Assembly (NCBI GenBank): GCA_003216725.1 | Contig: QCIL01000010.1 | Span: forward strand, 1-49,039 | Length of the DNA: 49,039 bases | Direction: 5' to 3' | From: Prochlorococcus sp. AG-402-L18 | GTDB taxonomy: Bacteria; Cyanobacteriota; Cyanobacteriia; PCC-6307; Cyanobiaceae | Shown here: one piece after another, positions 18,508 to 28,773 of the stretch | How positions within the stretch are numbered: position 1 is the first letter of the stretch | How the letters are laid out: every line of letters starts with the position of its first letter | Notes under the pieces: generated by a model | Told to the model about the DNA's origin: nothing | What the model saw: the letters and a program-made list of their open reading frames with translations, nothing else | Database searches by the model: none | Position numbers and translations under genes: made by a program

Positions 18508-19725
18508 ATGTCATTAACTCAATCAAAAGAGGTTAATAGTCTCTCCAAAAGATATTCAACTCATATTGAGAGAAGGATAACTAGAACAGTAATGGTTGGT
18601 GATATAGCTATTGGAAGTGATTATCCAGTAAGAGTTCAGTCGATGATAAATGAAGATACGATGGATGTCGAAAATGCTTACTTAGCTATCAAAAGACTTC
18701 ATGATGTGGGTTGTGAAATAGTAAGGTTAACTGTCCCTTCCTTAGCACATGCCAAAGCAGTAGGAGATATAAAGGCAAAATTATTAGAAAATAATATCAA
18801 CACCCCCTTGGTGGCTGATGTTCACCATAATGGTATGAAAATTGCAATGGAAGTTGCAAAACATGTTGATAAAGTAAGAATTAATCCTGGATTGTTTGTG
18901 TTTGAAAAATCAGACCCTACAAGAACTGAATATACAGATGAGGAATTTGAAAATATAAAAAAAATAATTTTGAAAAGATTCACTCCACTTGTTGAAGTTT
19001 TAAAATCCGAAAATAAAGCCCTAAGGATTGGAGTTAATCATGGATCTTTGTCTGAGAGGATGCTTTTTACATATGGGGATACTCCACGAGGTATGACAGA
19101 GTCTGCGATGGAATTTGTGAAAATTTGTGATGAGCTTGATTTTCATAACATCATCATTTCAATGAAAGCTTCAAGGGCTCCTGTGATGATGGCTGCCTAT
19201 AGAATGATTGCAGATAGGCTAGACGCAGAAGGTTATAACTACCCTTTGCATTTGGGAGTCACTGAAGCAGGTGATGGCGATTATGGCAGGATTAAAAGTA
19301 CCGCTGGGATTGGAACTCTACTTGCTGAGGGTTTAGGAGATACTATAAGAGTTTCTTTGACAGAGGCACCCGAAAAGGAAATTCCAGTTTGCTATTCAAT
19401 TTTGCAATCTTTAGGATTGAGAAAAACTATGGTGGAATATATAAGTTGTCCAAGTTGTGGGAGAACTCTTTTTAACCTTGAAGAAGTTGTAGATAAAGTT
19501 AGAAATGCAACCTCACATTTAACTGGTTTGGATATAGCAATTATGGGATGTATTGTTAATGGACCAGGAGAAATGGCTGATGCTGATTATGGTTACGTCG
19601 GTAAAGGTAAAGGTACAATTGCTTTATATAGAAAGAAAGAGGAGATAAAAAGAGTGCCTGAAGATGAAGGGGTTGATGCTTTAATTAGACTTATTAAGGA
19701 TGATGGGAAGTGGATCGATCCTTAA
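18508..19725 (+). CDS. ispG: 4-hydroxy-3-methylbut-2-enyl-diphosphate synthase
   Basis: A 405-residue enzyme of the MEP isoprenoid pathway converting MEcPP to HMBPP. The [4Fe-4S] ligands are present: C314 and C317 (SCPSCGR), C348 ([10 protein letters not shown]) and E355. The N-terminal TIM-barrel contains [11 protein letters not shown]. In cyanobacteria the electron donor is ferredoxin. It is 35 bp after the UDG gene and 50 bp before the CtpA protease. Confidence 0.95.
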   Translation: MSLTQSKEVNSLSKRYSTHIERRITRTVMVGDIAIGSDYPVRVQSMINEDTMDVENAYLAIKRLHDVGCEIVRLTVPSLAHAKAVGDIKAKLLENNINTPLVADVHHNGMKIAMEVAKHVDKVRINPGLFVFEKSDPTRTEYTDEEFENIKKIILKRFTPLVEVLKSENKALRIGVNHGSLSERMLFTYGDTPRGMTESAMEFVKICDELDFHNIIISMKASRAPVMMAAYRMIADRLDAEGYNYPLHLGVTEAGDGDYGRIKSTAGIGTLLAEGLGDTIRVSLTEAPEKEIPVCYSILQSLGLRKTMVEYISCPSCGRTLFNLEEVVDKVRNATSHLTGLDIAIMGCIVNGPGEMADADYGYVGKGKGTIALYRKKEEIKRVPEDEGVDALIRLIKDDGKWIDP

Positions 19726-19774
19726 ATAGAGCTCTAATTAATATATTTAATTTAAAGAATCTATAATAATTAAT

Positions 19775-21124
19775 ATGTTTTATTATTTGTTGAAATTAAA
19801 AAAATTATTCGAAAAGCCATTTGTTTCTTTTTTGTTTATATCTTTTGCCGGTTTATCAGTAACTTATAGTTCTAAGGCGACAATTTTAAATAACAACTAT
19901 AAGGAGGTCATAGATCATGTTTGGCAAATAGTATACAGAGATTTTCTTGATTCAAATGGAAATTTTGAAAAATCAAATTGGATTAAAATTAGAAAGGATT
20001 TCTTAGGAAAAAAATATGCAGATACTGATGAGGCTTACGATGCTATTAGAAATATGCTTTCAAAATTAGATGATCCTTATACTAGATTTTTAGATCCAAA
20101 AGAGTTTAATCAGATGAGAATTGATACATCAGGAGAACTGACTGGTGTGGGGATACAAATAATAAAGGATAAAGAATCTGATGATTTAATAATTATCTCT
20201 CCAATTGAGGGAACACCTGCTTATGAGGCAGGTATTAAAGCAAGAGATAAAATATTATCAATCGACAATGTTCCAACAAAAGATATGAATATTGAGGATG
20301 CGGTTAAATTAATAAGAGGGCAAAGAGGTACAAAAGTAAAACTTGAAATTTACAGAAATGGTGATATTTTTTTTAAGTCTTTATCAAGAGAAAAAATTGA
20401 AATAAAATCTGTTACTAGCAAAATTAATGAAACGAAAGATGGTTTATTAATTGCCTATGTCAGGATAAAGCAATTTAATGCGAATGCGTCTAGAGAAATG
20501 CAAGATACTTTAAAATCTTTGGACTCAAAAAATATTTCAGGATATATTCTTGATTTAAGAAGCAATCCAGGGGGTCTATTAGAGGCTAGTATTGATATCT
20601 CAAGACAATTTATTAATAAAGGAATAATAGTTAGTACCTTAACTAAGGATGGTTTGAAAGAAATTAAAAGAGCGAATGGTAAGGCTTTAACTAATAAACC
20701 TCTCATCGTGCTTGTAAATGAAGGTTCAGCAAGTGCAAGTGAAATAGTTTCAGGGGCAATAAGGGATAATAAAAGAGGTAAATTAGTTGGTCAAAAAACT
20801 TTCGGAAAGGGCCTTGTTCAGTCTATGCGAACATTGGTGGACGGTTCTGGATTGACAGTCACAGTCGCTAAGTACTTAACTCCTAATGGAACAGATATAA
20901 ACAAATCAGGAATTACACCAGATATAAAAGTTAAAATGAATTTAAATCCAATTTTGCCAAGAGAAATTGGTACTAGAAGAGATAGACAGTATAAAGCCGC
21001 AGAGAGGGAACTTATAAAAATTATTTATAAAAATAATTTGGTGCGGCAATATGATCCAAAATCTTCAAATTTATTGTCAGTTTTCAAAAAGGGTAAAGAT
21101 AACCTAGTTTATTCTTTAATTTAG
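19775..21124 (+). CDS. ctpA: C-terminal processing peptidase (S41, CtpA family)
   Basis: A 449-residue serine protease with an N-terminal signal/anchor (about 14-34), a PDZ domain (about 105-195, GVGIQII...[11 protein letters not shown]) and an S41 catalytic domain. The nucleophile lies in [10 protein letters not shown] (probably S320) and the general base is K345 in TFGKG. CtpA-type enzymes mature the D1 protein of photosystem II in the thylakoid lumen; whether this is CtpA, B or C cannot be settled. It overlaps nadA tail-to-tail by 4 bp. Confidence 0.9.
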   Translation: MFYYLLKLKKLFEKPFVSFLFISFAGLSVTYSSKATILNNNYKEVIDHVWQIVYRDFLDSNGNFEKSNWIKIRKDFLGKKYADTDEAYDAIRNMLSKLDDPYTRFLDPKEFNQMRIDTSGELTGVGIQIIKDKESDDLIIISPIEGTPAYEAGIKARDKILSIDNVPTKDMNIEDAVKLIRGQRGTKVKLEIYRNGDIFFKSLSREKIEIKSVTSKINETKDGLLIAYVRIKQFNANASREMQDTLKSLDSKNISGYILDLRSNPGGLLEASIDISRQFINKGIIVSTLTKDGLKEIKRANGKALTNKPLIVLVNEGSASASEIVSGAIRDNKRGKLVGQKTFGKGLVQSMRTLVDGSGLTVTVAKYLTPNGTDINKSGITPDIKVKMNLNPILPREIGTRRDRQYKAAERELIKIIYKNNLVRQYDPKSSNLLSVFKKGKDNLVYSLI

Positions 21125-22089
21125 AGACTCATATCAAGCATTCTTTTTATTGGCTTGTAGGCTTTTTTTATTATTTCAGAGTCCAATTCAATAGATGGTG
21201 AATTATTTTTTAAGCAATTAAGAATTTTTTCCAATGTATTCAATTTCATATATGGACATTCATTACATTTGCATCCATCTACATCAGGAACTTCAATGAA
21301 TTGTTTGTTAGGTTCATTTTTCTTCATTTGATGTATGATTCCTGGCTCAGTTAAAACCAAAAAGGTTTTAGATGGATTATTGCTAACGTAATTAAGTAAT
21401 TTACTAGTTGAGCCAATAAAATCAGAAAGTGCTAATAAATTTTGATTGCATTCTGGATGAGCTATTATTCTTGAATCTGGATTATGGTGTTTCAATGTTA
21501 ATAAAGCTTCTTCACTAAATGTTTCATGAACAATACAGCTTCCCGGCCAAAGCTTGAGTTTTCTCCCAGAGTTTTTTTGTACCCACCTACCAAGATTTTG
21601 ATCAGGTGCAAATATTATTTTTTTATCTTTAGGTATCTTTTGAACTAATGAAACTGCATTACTGCTTGTACATATTAAGTCACTTTGTGCTTTTACTTCT
21701 GCGGTGCAATTAATGTAACTTATTACATAATGATCTGGATGCTTATCCCTAAACTTTTTAAATTCGTCAGAAGGACAATCGTCAGCTAAGGAGCATCCTG
21801 CATCAATATCAGGTAACAATACAGTTTTATTTGGACTTAGTATTTTTGCGGTTTCTGCCATAAAGTGTACGCCGCAGAAGATAATAATATCAGCATCATT
21901 ATTTGCGGCTTTTCTAGAAAGATCCAAAGAATCACCTATAAAATCGGCAATATCTTGGATTTCTGGAGCCTGATAATAATGAGCTAAAATTATCGCATTC
22001 GACTCTAAACAAAGTTCTTTTATTTCAGAAATAAGATCGACCTTGTTTTGAAGGGTTTTATATTTTTTTGTAGAAGTTATACTGTTCAG
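21121..22089 (-). CDS. nadA: quinolinate synthase (apparent non-standard start)
   Basis: NadA makes quinolinate from iminoaspartate and DHAP for NAD synthesis. Fe-S and active-site segments are visible: [20 protein letters not shown] and [12 protein letters not shown]. The first ATG/GTG/TTG in frame is a TTG at 21927 inside [10 protein letters not shown], which would remove the essential [17 protein letters not shown] segment encoded upstream. The frame stays open to 22092, just inside a TAA, and contains no ATG, GTG or TTG there. The CTG at 22087-22089 is my best start (322 aa); ATA at 22078-22080 is the alternative. Confidence 0.85.
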   Translation of the reverse strand: MNSITSTKKYKTLQNKVDLISEIKELCLESNAIILAHYYQAPEIQDIADFIGDSLDLSRKAANNDADIIIFCGVHFMAETAKILSPNKTVLLPDIDAGCSLADDCPSDEFKKFRDKHPDHYVISYINCTAEVKAQSDLICTSSNAVSLVQKIPKDKKIIFAPDQNLGRWVQKNSGRKLKLWPGSCIVHETFSEEALLTLKHHNPDSRIIAHPECNQNLLALSDFIGSTSKLLNYVSNNPSKTFLVLTEPGIIHQMKKNEPNKQFIEVPDVDGCKCNECPYMKLNTLEKILNCLKNNSPSIELDSEIIKKAYKPIKRMLDMSL

Positions 22090-22138
22090 GATTTAGAATA
22101 TCTCTAAATAAATTATATGACTTTTAATAGTAAAAATT

Positions 22139-22972
22139 CTGACAAATTTAAAAATTGCTATTGTTGGTGACTGTCATGGTCAATGGTCTGAAATAGACAT
22201 AGAGATTTTATCGATCATAAAACCAGATATTGTTCTATTTATTGGTGATATTTCTGATGGAAGCATCAAAATTATTAAAAAAGTTAATTCAATAAAAATT
22301 CCTACTTTTGTAATTCTGGGTAATCATGATCGTGGGAAGGATCCCTTTGGGGAAACTCTTTTAAAGCAAATTCGAGTACTTAGAGAAAAATATTGTGCGT
22401 GGGATTTAAGAGTTTTTAATGACCAAATCAATATATTATCTGGTAGACCATGTAGTTCTGGAGGCGGCTATCATCTTTCTAAAGAAGTAAAGATGGTCTA
22501 TGGACCTATTACTGAAAAAGACTCAGTTGAAAAAATTATTAAAAGTTCGGAAAGAGCAATTAATAACTTACCTTTATTAATAATGTCACATGTTGGTCCT
22601 TCTGGATTGGGTTCAGAGCAAGAAAGTATTTGTGGCAGAGACTGGAAGTTACCTCCTTTAGATTGGGGCGATAGGGATTTGTCCTTCGCAATTTCAGAAA
22701 TACAAAAAAAAAGGATTGTTGATATTGTCATTTTTGGTCATATGCATAATCACCTAAAAAGAAATCTTGGTTTTCGAGAAATGTTCAAGATTGATAACTG
22801 CGGCACAGCTTATTTAAATGCTGCTGTAGTGCCAAGATATAAAACTAATGAACATGGTGAATTATTCATAAACTTTTCTTGGGTAGAGTTTGAAAAAGAT
22901 CAACTTAAACATGTATCTCATCGATGGTATTCTCAGTATGGTGAAATATTCGAAGAAGAGAGATTTTTATAA
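22139..22972 (+). CDS. metallophosphoesterase, TIGR04168-type (apparent CTG start)
   Basis: A calcineurin-like phosphoesterase of about 277 residues. Metal motifs are complete: GDCHGQW (Asp/His), FIGDISDG, LGNHDRG, MSHVGPSG and FGHMHNHL. An ATG at 22493 would drop the first half of the active site, so translation must start upstream. Back to the in-frame TGA at 22118 there is no ATG, GTG or TTG; CTG at 22139 gives TNLKIAIVGDCHG, which fits the family start well. Family function is unknown. It is divergent from nadA with a 49-bp gap. Confidence 0.8.
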   Translation: MTNLKIAIVGDCHGQWSEIDIEILSIIKPDIVLFIGDISDGSIKIIKKVNSIKIPTFVILGNHDRGKDPFGETLLKQIRVLREKYCAWDLRVFNDQINILSGRPCSSGGGYHLSKEVKMVYGPITEKDSVEKIIKSSERAINNLPLLIMSHVGPSGLGSEQESICGRDWKLPPLDWGDRDLSFAISEIQKKRIVDIVIFGHMHNHLKRNLGFREMFKIDNCGTAYLNAAVVPRYKTNEHGELFINFSWVEFEKDQLKHVSHRWYSQYGEIFEEERFL

Positions 22973-22994
22973 AGCTACTGAAATTGATTAAAAT

Positions 22995-23792
22995 TTAATT
23001 CTTTTTAGGTTTTTCATATCTTGAAAATACCGTTTGGGATAAAAGATATCCAGTAATTGCAGCTGCTGTAAAGGCAAGACTATTTTTAAACAGAGGTAAA
23101 AATTCATTCGTTCTTGAAATAATTGGTGCCAAGCCGAATATACCGAATAACATGCCCCATAAAGGAGAAAGCAGAGCTAAAAACCCAATAGATATTATTT
23201 GATCTTCTTTCCTAGGTGCAGCAGCAAAACCTGCAACTAACCCCCCTAATATAGAAGTACATAGTGTCCAAATATATTGTTCCTTAGGTATCCCAGGCAC
23301 AACTTTACAACCTCCTCTCTCAAGACAAACTTTTACTGAATTAATGGCTTCTAATACTGATCCATCCTCTCCATGATCTTTTACATAATATTGATTCCCA
23401 TATCTTGTCTGAAGTTCAACCCAAAATAATCTTGGCATAAAGGCGAATAGTGCTTCTCCAACATTAAAATTTAATAAATTACCACCTCTTGGATCTGCAA
23501 TTACTAAAAGAGTAGTGTCATCTAAGTCCCAAAAATCTTTTATTGCGACTCCTGGGATACTATCGAACTGAGATAGGTATTTAATTTTCCAACCACTTTT
23601 AATCTCAAAGCTATTTAGGTCTTCTTCAAGAGCTAATTTTTGCTTAGGACTTAATGTTTTTGCTAAGTCTATAACAGGCGTCTTCTCTTTTGGTAAAAGA
23701 CTCGGATTATTAACAGCTAAAGTCGGCTCATTAAAAATAAAAATTACTATAGATAGAAATATTGCTATGAAATAGTTAATCTTTGGAGGCAT
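22995..23792 (-). CDS. psb32: TPM-domain protein, Psb32/TLP18.3-like
   Basis: A 265-residue protein with an N-terminal signal/anchor (about 7-26), a TPM domain (about 38-150, VIDLAKTLSPKQKLALEEDLNSF ... shortened: VIDLAKTLSP, WDLDDTTLLVIAD) and C-terminal membrane helices (about 175-255). Psb32/TLP18.3 proteins act in photosystem II repair at the thylakoid membrane. Extra C-terminal helices are seen in cyanobacterial forms. It is divergent from the MidA-like gene with a 31-bp gap. Confidence 0.75.
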   Translation of the reverse strand: MPPKINYFIAIFLSIVIFIFNEPTLAVNNPSLLPKEKTPVIDLAKTLSPKQKLALEEDLNSFEIKSGWKIKYLSQFDSIPGVAIKDFWDLDDTTLLVIADPRGGNLLNFNVGEALFAFMPRLFWVELQTRYGNQYYVKDHGEDGSVLEAINSVKVCLERGGCKVVPGIPKEQYIWTLCTSILGGLVAGFAAAPRKEDQIISIGFLALLSPLWGMLFGIFGLAPIISRTNEFLPLFKNSLAFTAAAITGYLLSQTVFSRYEKPKKN

Positions 23793-23823
23793 AATAAATT
23801 TTTGTCTTTATTTATTTTCGCCG

Positions 23824-25014
23824 ATGAATAGCCTACCCGCGAATAATCATGAATGGTTAAAAAGAAAAATAATAAAAAAAGGTGGAATTATAAGCTTTCA
23901 TGCCTTTATGAATATAGTTTTAAATGATCCAAATAACGGATACTATGGCAGTGGCAAAGCTAAATTAGGAAGTCAGGGCGATTTCGTTACTTCTCCATCG
24001 ATGTCTGAAGATTTTGCATTTTTATTATCTAAACAAATTGAAGAATGGCTGATTCAATTTAATAGTAGGGGGCTGTGTGATTTGAAAATGTCAATTGTGG
24101 AATTTGGAGCTGGTGACGGTAGTCTTATAAGTGGGATTATTCAATATTTTTTCAAAAATAATAAAAAATTATTAAAAACGATCAGAATCGTTATTATTGA
24201 ACCCAATGAAGGAATGATTAAAAAACAAAAAAAGAAATTAGAAAAATACTTAAAACTGGGTTTGGAGATTGTATGGAAAAGTTTAGAAGAGATAAAAGAT
24301 AAAAGTCTAGTAGGGATTATTTTAGCTAATGAAGTTCTTGATGCTTTGCCCGTTGAAAGGATAATAAATCGTAAAGGAAAGATATACCGTCAAGGTGTTT
24401 CTTTGGATAAAAACTCGGGGAAATTAATGTATGAAGATATCTCAACTACAAAAGAATTAAACAAAAGCATTGCCATTGCTCAGGAAAAATTAAGTATAAG
24501 TATTCCACCTAAGGATGCGCCAGAAGGATGGGCGACTGAATGGCATATTGAGGACGAAATTTGGTTAAGGTCAGTATATGAGAAAATTAATAATGGAATT
24601 TTACTAATAATTGATTATGCAAAAGAAGCAAAAAAATATTATTCCTCTAGCAATATTAATGGGACGTTAATTTCTTATAAAAATCAAAAAATTGTTAGTA
24701 ATTTATTTGCTTCTCCAGGAAATTGTGATTTAACTACTCATCTTTGTATCGAAACTTTAATTCATGATTCGGAAACTATTGGATTTAAAACTATTGGTTT
24801 TGTCAAACAAGGTGAAGCTTTATTGGCATTAGGTTTGGCGGAACGTCTTTATGAAGTTAAGAACGAACTAAAGAAAGATATTTCTAAGGCTCTTTCAAGA
24901 AGAGAAGCCTTGTTGAGATTGGTAGATCCATTATGCCTGGGAGATTTTAAATGGTTCATTTTTAGTAAATTCCAAAAGGAGAATTTTGATATCAAATCGA
25001 GTTGTATTTTTTAA
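23824..25014 (+). CDS. MidA/NDUFAF7-like SAM-dependent methyltransferase (DUF185)
   Basis: A 396-residue protein with NNGYYGSG near 38-44, [13 protein letters not shown] (52-64) and the SAM-binding motif [10 protein letters not shown] (91-100), followed by [13 protein letters not shown]. These define the MidA/NDUFAF7 family. The mitochondrial member methylates a complex I subunit arginine; a role in NDH assembly here is only inference. It overlaps aroB tail-to-tail by 4 bp. Confidence 0.88.
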   Translation: MNSLPANNHEWLKRKIIKKGGIISFHAFMNIVLNDPNNGYYGSGKAKLGSQGDFVTSPSMSEDFAFLLSKQIEEWLIQFNSRGLCDLKMSIVEFGAGDGSLISGIIQYFFKNNKKLLKTIRIVIIEPNEGMIKKQKKKLEKYLKLGLEIVWKSLEEIKDKSLVGIILANEVLDALPVERIINRKGKIYRQGVSLDKNSGKLMYEDISTTKELNKSIAIAQEKLSISIPPKDAPEGWATEWHIEDEIWLRSVYEKINNGILLIIDYAKEAKKYYSSSNINGTLISYKNQKIVSNLFASPGNCDLTTHLCIETLIHDSETIGFKTIGFVKQGEALLALGLAERLYEVKNELKKDISKALSRREALLRLVDPLCLGDFKWFIFSKFQKENFDIKSSCIF

Positions 25015-26105
25015 TCGAAATACTTGAGAAACAAAGAATCCTCTACATCTTCATAAATATCAACATTCCCAATTCCTATAGGCAATATAAATCTCATTTT
25101 CCCGTTCCTTACTTTTTTATCTCCCATGAGAATATTTAATACTTTATCCTTCTTAATCTTTGGAGTTTTAGTTGGTAGCCCATAGCTTTTTATTAAGTTA
25201 TCCTGTCTTAACGAATAATCTTTTAACCATAATCCTTTCTCAACAGCGATATCACCCGCAATTTTCATCCCCATCGATATTGCTTCTCCATGAAGATACT
25301 TTCCATATCCGCAGAGATTCTCTATAACGTGGCCAAATGAATGCCCATAGTTTAATATTGCTCTAATACCTTTTTCCTTTTCGTCATCAGAGACAATATT
25401 AGCCTTCGTTCGAATTGAATCCTTGATTATCTTGATTAGATATTCATTATCAAGTTTCATTATTTTATCTCTATTGTGATCGTTCTCTAAAAATTCAAAA
25501 AGCATTTTATCCTTAATGACTCCATACTTTATAACTTCCGCCATCCCTGCTATTAATTCTCTTTTTGGAAGTGTTTTGAGAGTTTCTGGGTCTACAAAAA
25601 CTGCTTTTGGTTGATGAAAAGCACCTATTAAATTTTTACCCTTAGGATGATTTACAGCTGTTTTCCCGCCTACTGATGAATCAACCATAGACAATAATGT
25701 TGTGGGGACTTGAATATATTCAATACCTCTTAGCCATGTCGCTGCAGCTAATCCAGTAATGTCCCCTACAATTCCTCCCCCAAGAGCTATTAATGTGGAA
25801 TTTCTATCTAAACCATGATCAAAGGCTTCTTTATAAATGGCATTTAAGGTTGTCAAATTTTTATTAGCTTCACCTGCTTTAATGTGACATATCCTTGCAT
25901 CCAAATTATTTTCCTTTAAATTCTTTATTAGTTTTTTACTGTATAAATCAGAAATTTCTTTATTTGAAACTATCAGTATTTTCTTATTTTTTTTAAAACC
26001 AATTTTTTTAAGCTCATTACCAATTTTGTTAATTATTCCGGGACTTATTATTACATCGTAAGAATCATTTTTCAAAGGAACTACAATTTTGTTTTTAATC
26101 ACCAT
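25011..26105 (-). CDS. aroB: 3-dehydroquinate synthase
   Basis: A 364-residue NAD- and metal-dependent shikimate-pathway enzyme converting DAHP to 3-dehydroquinate. It shows the NAD-binding [13 protein letters not shown], the [23 protein letters not shown] segment ([17 protein letters not shown]) and metal-ligand regions [19 protein letters not shown] and [10 protein letters not shown]. Length matches the family. Divergent from purK across 123 bp. Confidence 0.96.
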   Translation of the reverse strand: MVIKNKIVVPLKNDSYDVIISPGIINKIGNELKKIGFKKNKKILIVSNKEISDLYSKKLIKNLKENNLDARICHIKAGEANKNLTTLNAIYKEAFDHGLDRNSTLIALGGGIVGDITGLAAATWLRGIEYIQVPTTLLSMVDSSVGGKTAVNHPKGKNLIGAFHQPKAVFVDPETLKTLPKRELIAGMAEVIKYGVIKDKMLFEFLENDHNRDKIMKLDNEYLIKIIKDSIRTKANIVSDDEKEKGIRAILNYGHSFGHVIENLCGYGKYLHGEAISMGMKIAGDIAVEKGLWLKDYSLRQDNLIKSYGLPTKTPKIKKDKVLNILMGDKKVRNGKMRFILPIGIGNVDIYEDVEDSLFLKYFD

Positions 26106-26228
26106 AAATATCCTTCAATATTTTTAATAATATTCAGAGATAACCATTATATTCTAGCCATATCTCAATAGAAAAATAATATAAAAAATTTGGTTGTTAA
26201 GAATTAAAAATCATAATAAAATCAATTT

Positions 26229-27416
26229 ATGAATTTAAAAAGTAATATACAAAATTCAAAAAAAATTTATTCACTAGGTATAATTGGGGGAGGTCAACTG
26301 GCTTTAATGCTTACTGAAGCAGCAAAAGAAAGAGGATTAAAAGTTTGTGTACAAACAAAAAACTCAAATGATCCTGCAGTTTCAAAGGCGGATCATTTTC
26401 TTGAAGTCGATCCTTTGAAGATTAAAGGAAATAAGGAACTTATTAAATTTTGTGAAAAAATTATCTTTGAAAATGAGTGGATAAAGATTGAAAAATTAAG
26501 TTTTATTGAATCGAATAATATTTTCATACCAAGTCTTAAAGCAATTCAGCCTTTGGTTGATAGGATTTCTCAGAAAAAGTTAATAGACAGAATGAATATA
26601 CCTACTACTAAATGGATTCCAATTAAAGAATTCAAAGATCTTGATGATGAAGAAATAAAGAATTGGAATTGGCCTTTAATGGCAAAGTCTTTTAAAGGAG
26701 GATATGACGGTAAGGGAAATAAAAAAATAAACGATAAAGATGATTTGAAGTCATTTTTGGATGAAATTAAATCTGATGAATGGTTATTAGAGGAATGGAT
26801 AGATTATAAGAATGAACTTTCATTAGTAGGATCAAGAGATTCTGATGGCACAATAAGATTTTTCCCAATAGTAGAAACATTTCAAAAAAATAATGTTTGC
26901 GATTGGGTTTTATCTCCTGCTGATATTAATTATGATTTAAAAACATTTGCCTTAAATATTTTTTCATCTATCGTAAATGAACTGAATTATGTTGGAGTTC
27001 TAGCTATTGAATTTTTTTATGGCGATAAGGGACTTTTAATTAATGAAATAGCTCCAAGAACTCATAATTCCGCGCATTTCACTATCGAGGCATGTTCTTC
27101 AAGTCAATTTGACCAATATGTTTGCATATCTTCAGGGATGACAGTTCCAGAAATAAAAATGCATAGTCAAGGAGCGCTAATGATAAATTTACTTGGTTTA
27201 AGGACAAATTATCCTTTATCAATTGAAAAAAGGATAAAAATGTTATCTAAAATTAATGGATCTAATCTTCATTGGTATGGGAAATCAAAAGAGATTTATG
27301 GTAGAAAAATGGCTCATCTAACTTTTTTACTTAAAGGAGATAATCATGCGAAACGAGTTAGAGAATCACAAGAAATTCTTACCAAAGTAAGAGATATTTG
27401 GCCCTCTCCAAATTAG
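26229..27416 (+). CDS. purK: 5-(carboxyamino)imidazole ribonucleotide synthase
   Basis: A 395-residue ATP-grasp enzyme converting AIR to N5-CAIR in purine synthesis. The N-terminal IIGGGQLALML, ATP-grasp residues MAKSFKGGYDGKGN and the metal-binding NEIAPRTHNSAH are clear. Immediately downstream (about 25 bp) lies the probable 6S RNA, an arrangement reported for cyanobacteria. Confidence 0.95.
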   Translation: MNLKSNIQNSKKIYSLGIIGGGQLALMLTEAAKERGLKVCVQTKNSNDPAVSKADHFLEVDPLKIKGNKELIKFCEKIIFENEWIKIEKLSFIESNNIFIPSLKAIQPLVDRISQKKLIDRMNIPTTKWIPIKEFKDLDDEEIKNWNWPLMAKSFKGGYDGKGNKKINDKDDLKSFLDEIKSDEWLLEEWIDYKNELSLVGSRDSDGTIRFFPIVETFQKNNVCDWVLSPADINYDLKTFALNIFSSIVNELNYVGVLAIEFFYGDKGLLINEIAPRTHNSAHFTIEACSSSQFDQYVCISSGMTVPEIKMHSQGALMINLLGLRTNYPLSIEKRIKMLSKINGSNLHWYGKSKEIYGRKMAHLTFLLKGDNHAKRVRESQEILTKVRDIWPSPN

Positions 27417-27429
27417 TTAAGAAATAAGT

Positions 27430-27435
27430 TAAAAT
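27430..27435 (+). promoter_or_regulatory. -10 element of the 6S RNA promoter (candidate)
   Basis: TAAAAT sits 6-8 bp before the first base of the predicted closing stem of the RNA at 27441. No good -35 hexamer is visible at standard spacing, so this is only a candidate. Confidence 0.35.
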
Positions 27436-27440
27436 TTTCA

Positions 27441-27622
27441 TACTGGATCTTTGGTCAAGTTCTTCTTTATGTGCTCTGATCTGACTCTTTTCGACTTGTG
27501 GAGACTGTCGTGATGCAGACGTAAACCAATCCTGTAATTGGAAACGAAAGCCCACTTTGACTCCTCTTCTGGCTTTTCCAGGTCGATGCAGCAGAGAACT
27601 AACGGGGATCCGGTGTTACCTA
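27441..27622 (+). ncRNA. ssrS: probable 6S RNA (SsrS/SsaA)
   Basis: A GC-richer stretch of about 182 nt directly after purK. The ends pair: ACTGGATC at the 5' side with GATCCGGT near 27607-27614, including one G-U pair that would be an A-C mismatch on the other strand, so the plus strand is favoured. GTTCT/AGAAC pairs further in, and the apex is a hairpin CGT-CCAAT-cctgta-ATTGG-ACG with small bulges. A long rod with a central bubble is the 6S form, and cyanobacterial 6S RNA is known beside purK. 6S RNA sequesters RNA polymerase holoenzyme. Ends are approximate. Confidence 0.65.
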
Positions 27623-27677
27623 TCAAAATGCTTGCAATAACAGCCTTTTGGTAGGTATTTTATTTTTCATAATTAGG

Positions 27678-27727
27678 GGTGCAGGACCACGGTGCAGGAC
27701 CAAATTGCAATACCAATTGCAGGACCA
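27678..27727. repeat. four imperfect tandem units around TGCAGGACCA
   Basis: Units: GGTGCAGGACCA (27678-27689), GGTGCAGGACCA (27691-27702), TTGCAATACCA (27705-27715), TTGCAGGACCA (27717-27727), at 12-14 bp spacing. They lie in a gene-free interval (27623-27835) after the 6S RNA where I see nothing else. Each unit is partly self-complementary (TGG/CCA). Origin unknown. Confidence 0.8.
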
Positions 27728-27835
27728 TATTAGCAATCGCTCACAAAACTAAGTTATAACTGAGGCAACAGATCGCTAGATAAATAAATATCTTATTAAT
27801 TAGGATATAAAAAGACTCGAATATCGGCTTTTCCT

Positions 27836-27982
27836 TTGATAAATAAGCAAAGAAATCGAATAAAAGTATTCAAACCATTTGAGGATATTTCCAAGCCACC
27901 TCCGAAGCTTATCGAAATGGCTACCGCTGACTTTCCATATTTCTGGATGAGAAGTTTGGAAGATATAAGGCAAGGTCGATGA
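27836..27982 (+). CDS. possible small protein, 48 aa (TTG start)
   Basis: The frame from TTG 27836 to TGA 27980-27982 reads as a plausible soluble peptide (FKPFEDISKPPPKLIEMA, then DFPYFWMRSLEDIRQG). No Shine-Dalgarno sequence. Its stop abuts, with no gap, the stop of the convergent 45-aa gene, a packing common between real genes here. I do not recognise it. Confidence 0.35.
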   Translation: MINKQRNRIKVFKPFEDISKPPPKLIEMATADFPYFWMRSLEDIRQGR

Positions 27983-28120
27983 TCACATCATCTCGTAGCT
28001 ATCGAATTTAGTTTTTAACTTTGCTGCTTTATGTATTAGTCCAACAGCTTCTTTTCTTCCAGTAGCCTGTTGCGCCTGATGCATTAATTCAGCATATTTT
28101 TTTACGATTTTCTTTTGCAT
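27983..28120 (-). CDS. small GRKE-helix protein, 45 aa (no zinc finger)
   Basis: ATG at 28120, TGA at 27983. The segment ATGRKEAVGLIHKAAKLKTKF closely parallels ANGRKETVSYLNRAAKIKSKL in the 83-aa protein at 34022-34273, so the two are paralogues; this copy ends where the other continues into a CxxCxGxG zinc finger. Lys-rich and helical, so nucleic-acid or protein contact is possible. Function unknown. Confidence 0.65.
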   Translation of the reverse strand: MQKKIVKKYAELMHQAQQATGRKEAVGLIHKAAKLKTKFDSYEMM

Positions 28121-28305
28121 GGTTTAAATTAAATATAGACCGTTTTTAAATCTCAAGCTGCAAGGAACAACTTTCAGAAGATAAGGAATCAACGGTAAAA
28201 CCTCAGAGTCAACAAATTGGAACGGGTTAACTCGTGTGTTTAATATATAATCAATTAGCTAAATACCTGTTAGTATCTACGATTACATTGTTTTCAAATC
28301 CTGAT

Positions 28306-28530
28306 TTATCTCAGTTTTATCTCTAGCGGAGAAGATTTCTTTTTAAATATTGAGTGTGTTTTAATATCTTGAATTGATCTCCAATAATTTATGGTTGGCT
28401 TCAGTTGTATCCCTGCAACTGCCTCATGACAACCATGTATTAATTTTAGGACTGCTTTAGTATTTTTTGATTCAAAATATATACCTCTTCCCGTACCTAA
28501 TAGTTCCTCAAACCGACCTATAAATTTCAA
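28306..28530 (-). CDS. doubtful small protein, 74 aa (TTG start)
   Basis: An open frame from a TTG at 28530, without a Shine-Dalgarno sequence. Composition is protein-like (GRFEELLGTGRGIYFES, AVLKLIHGCHEAVAG) but no family is recognised. The flanking 28121-28305 holds no gene I can support; it is somewhat GC-rich with a short near-palindrome ACGGGTTAACTCGT. The whole 28121-28572 interval could instead be a decayed gene or an RNA. Confidence 0.25.
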   Translation of the reverse strand: MKFIGRFEELLGTGRGIYFESKNTKAVLKLIHGCHEAVAGIQLKPTINYWRSIQDIKTHSIFKKKSSPLEIKLR

Positions 28531-28572
28531 GGCTATGGGAGGACAATATAGGTATAGATCTAGGAGGTCTAA

Positions 28573-28755
28573 ATGAAACTATTCAATCAATTCACAATCC
28601 TTCCAAGATACCTAAAAGCATTTAATTATGCTGGAAACAGAGTGGAAGAAATAACAAGAAATCTTGATAGAGATAACCATTTATTTGAAGACTATTGGAA
28701 GAGGGAATGTAGAGAACATCCAACTAATCAGCATTGTTTAGTCTATTGCGACTGA
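28573..28755 (+). CDS. small EDYW protein, 60 aa
   Basis: ATG at 28573 with a strong Shine-Dalgarno AGGAGG 6-8 bp upstream, which settles the start. A soluble peptide with FEDYWKRECREHP near the C-terminus and two further Cys (HCLVYC). The EDYW-x-RE core recurs in the 44-aa protein at 29067. No known domain. Confidence 0.7.
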   Translation: MKLFNQFTILPRYLKAFNYAGNRVEEITRNLDRDNHLFEDYWKRECREHPTNQHCLVYCD

Positions 28756-28773
28756 GAATTTTAATCTTAAGGG

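Noticed and set aside
27438..27626. Minus-strand 62-codon frame (TTG start) and a second GTG-started frame over the same DNA
   Set aside because: The DNA folds as a 6S-like RNA on the plus strand, sits directly after purK, and neither frame matches a family I know.
27678..27727. CRISPR array
   Set aside because: Units are about 12 nt, directly adjacent and imperfect, without spacers or cas genes.
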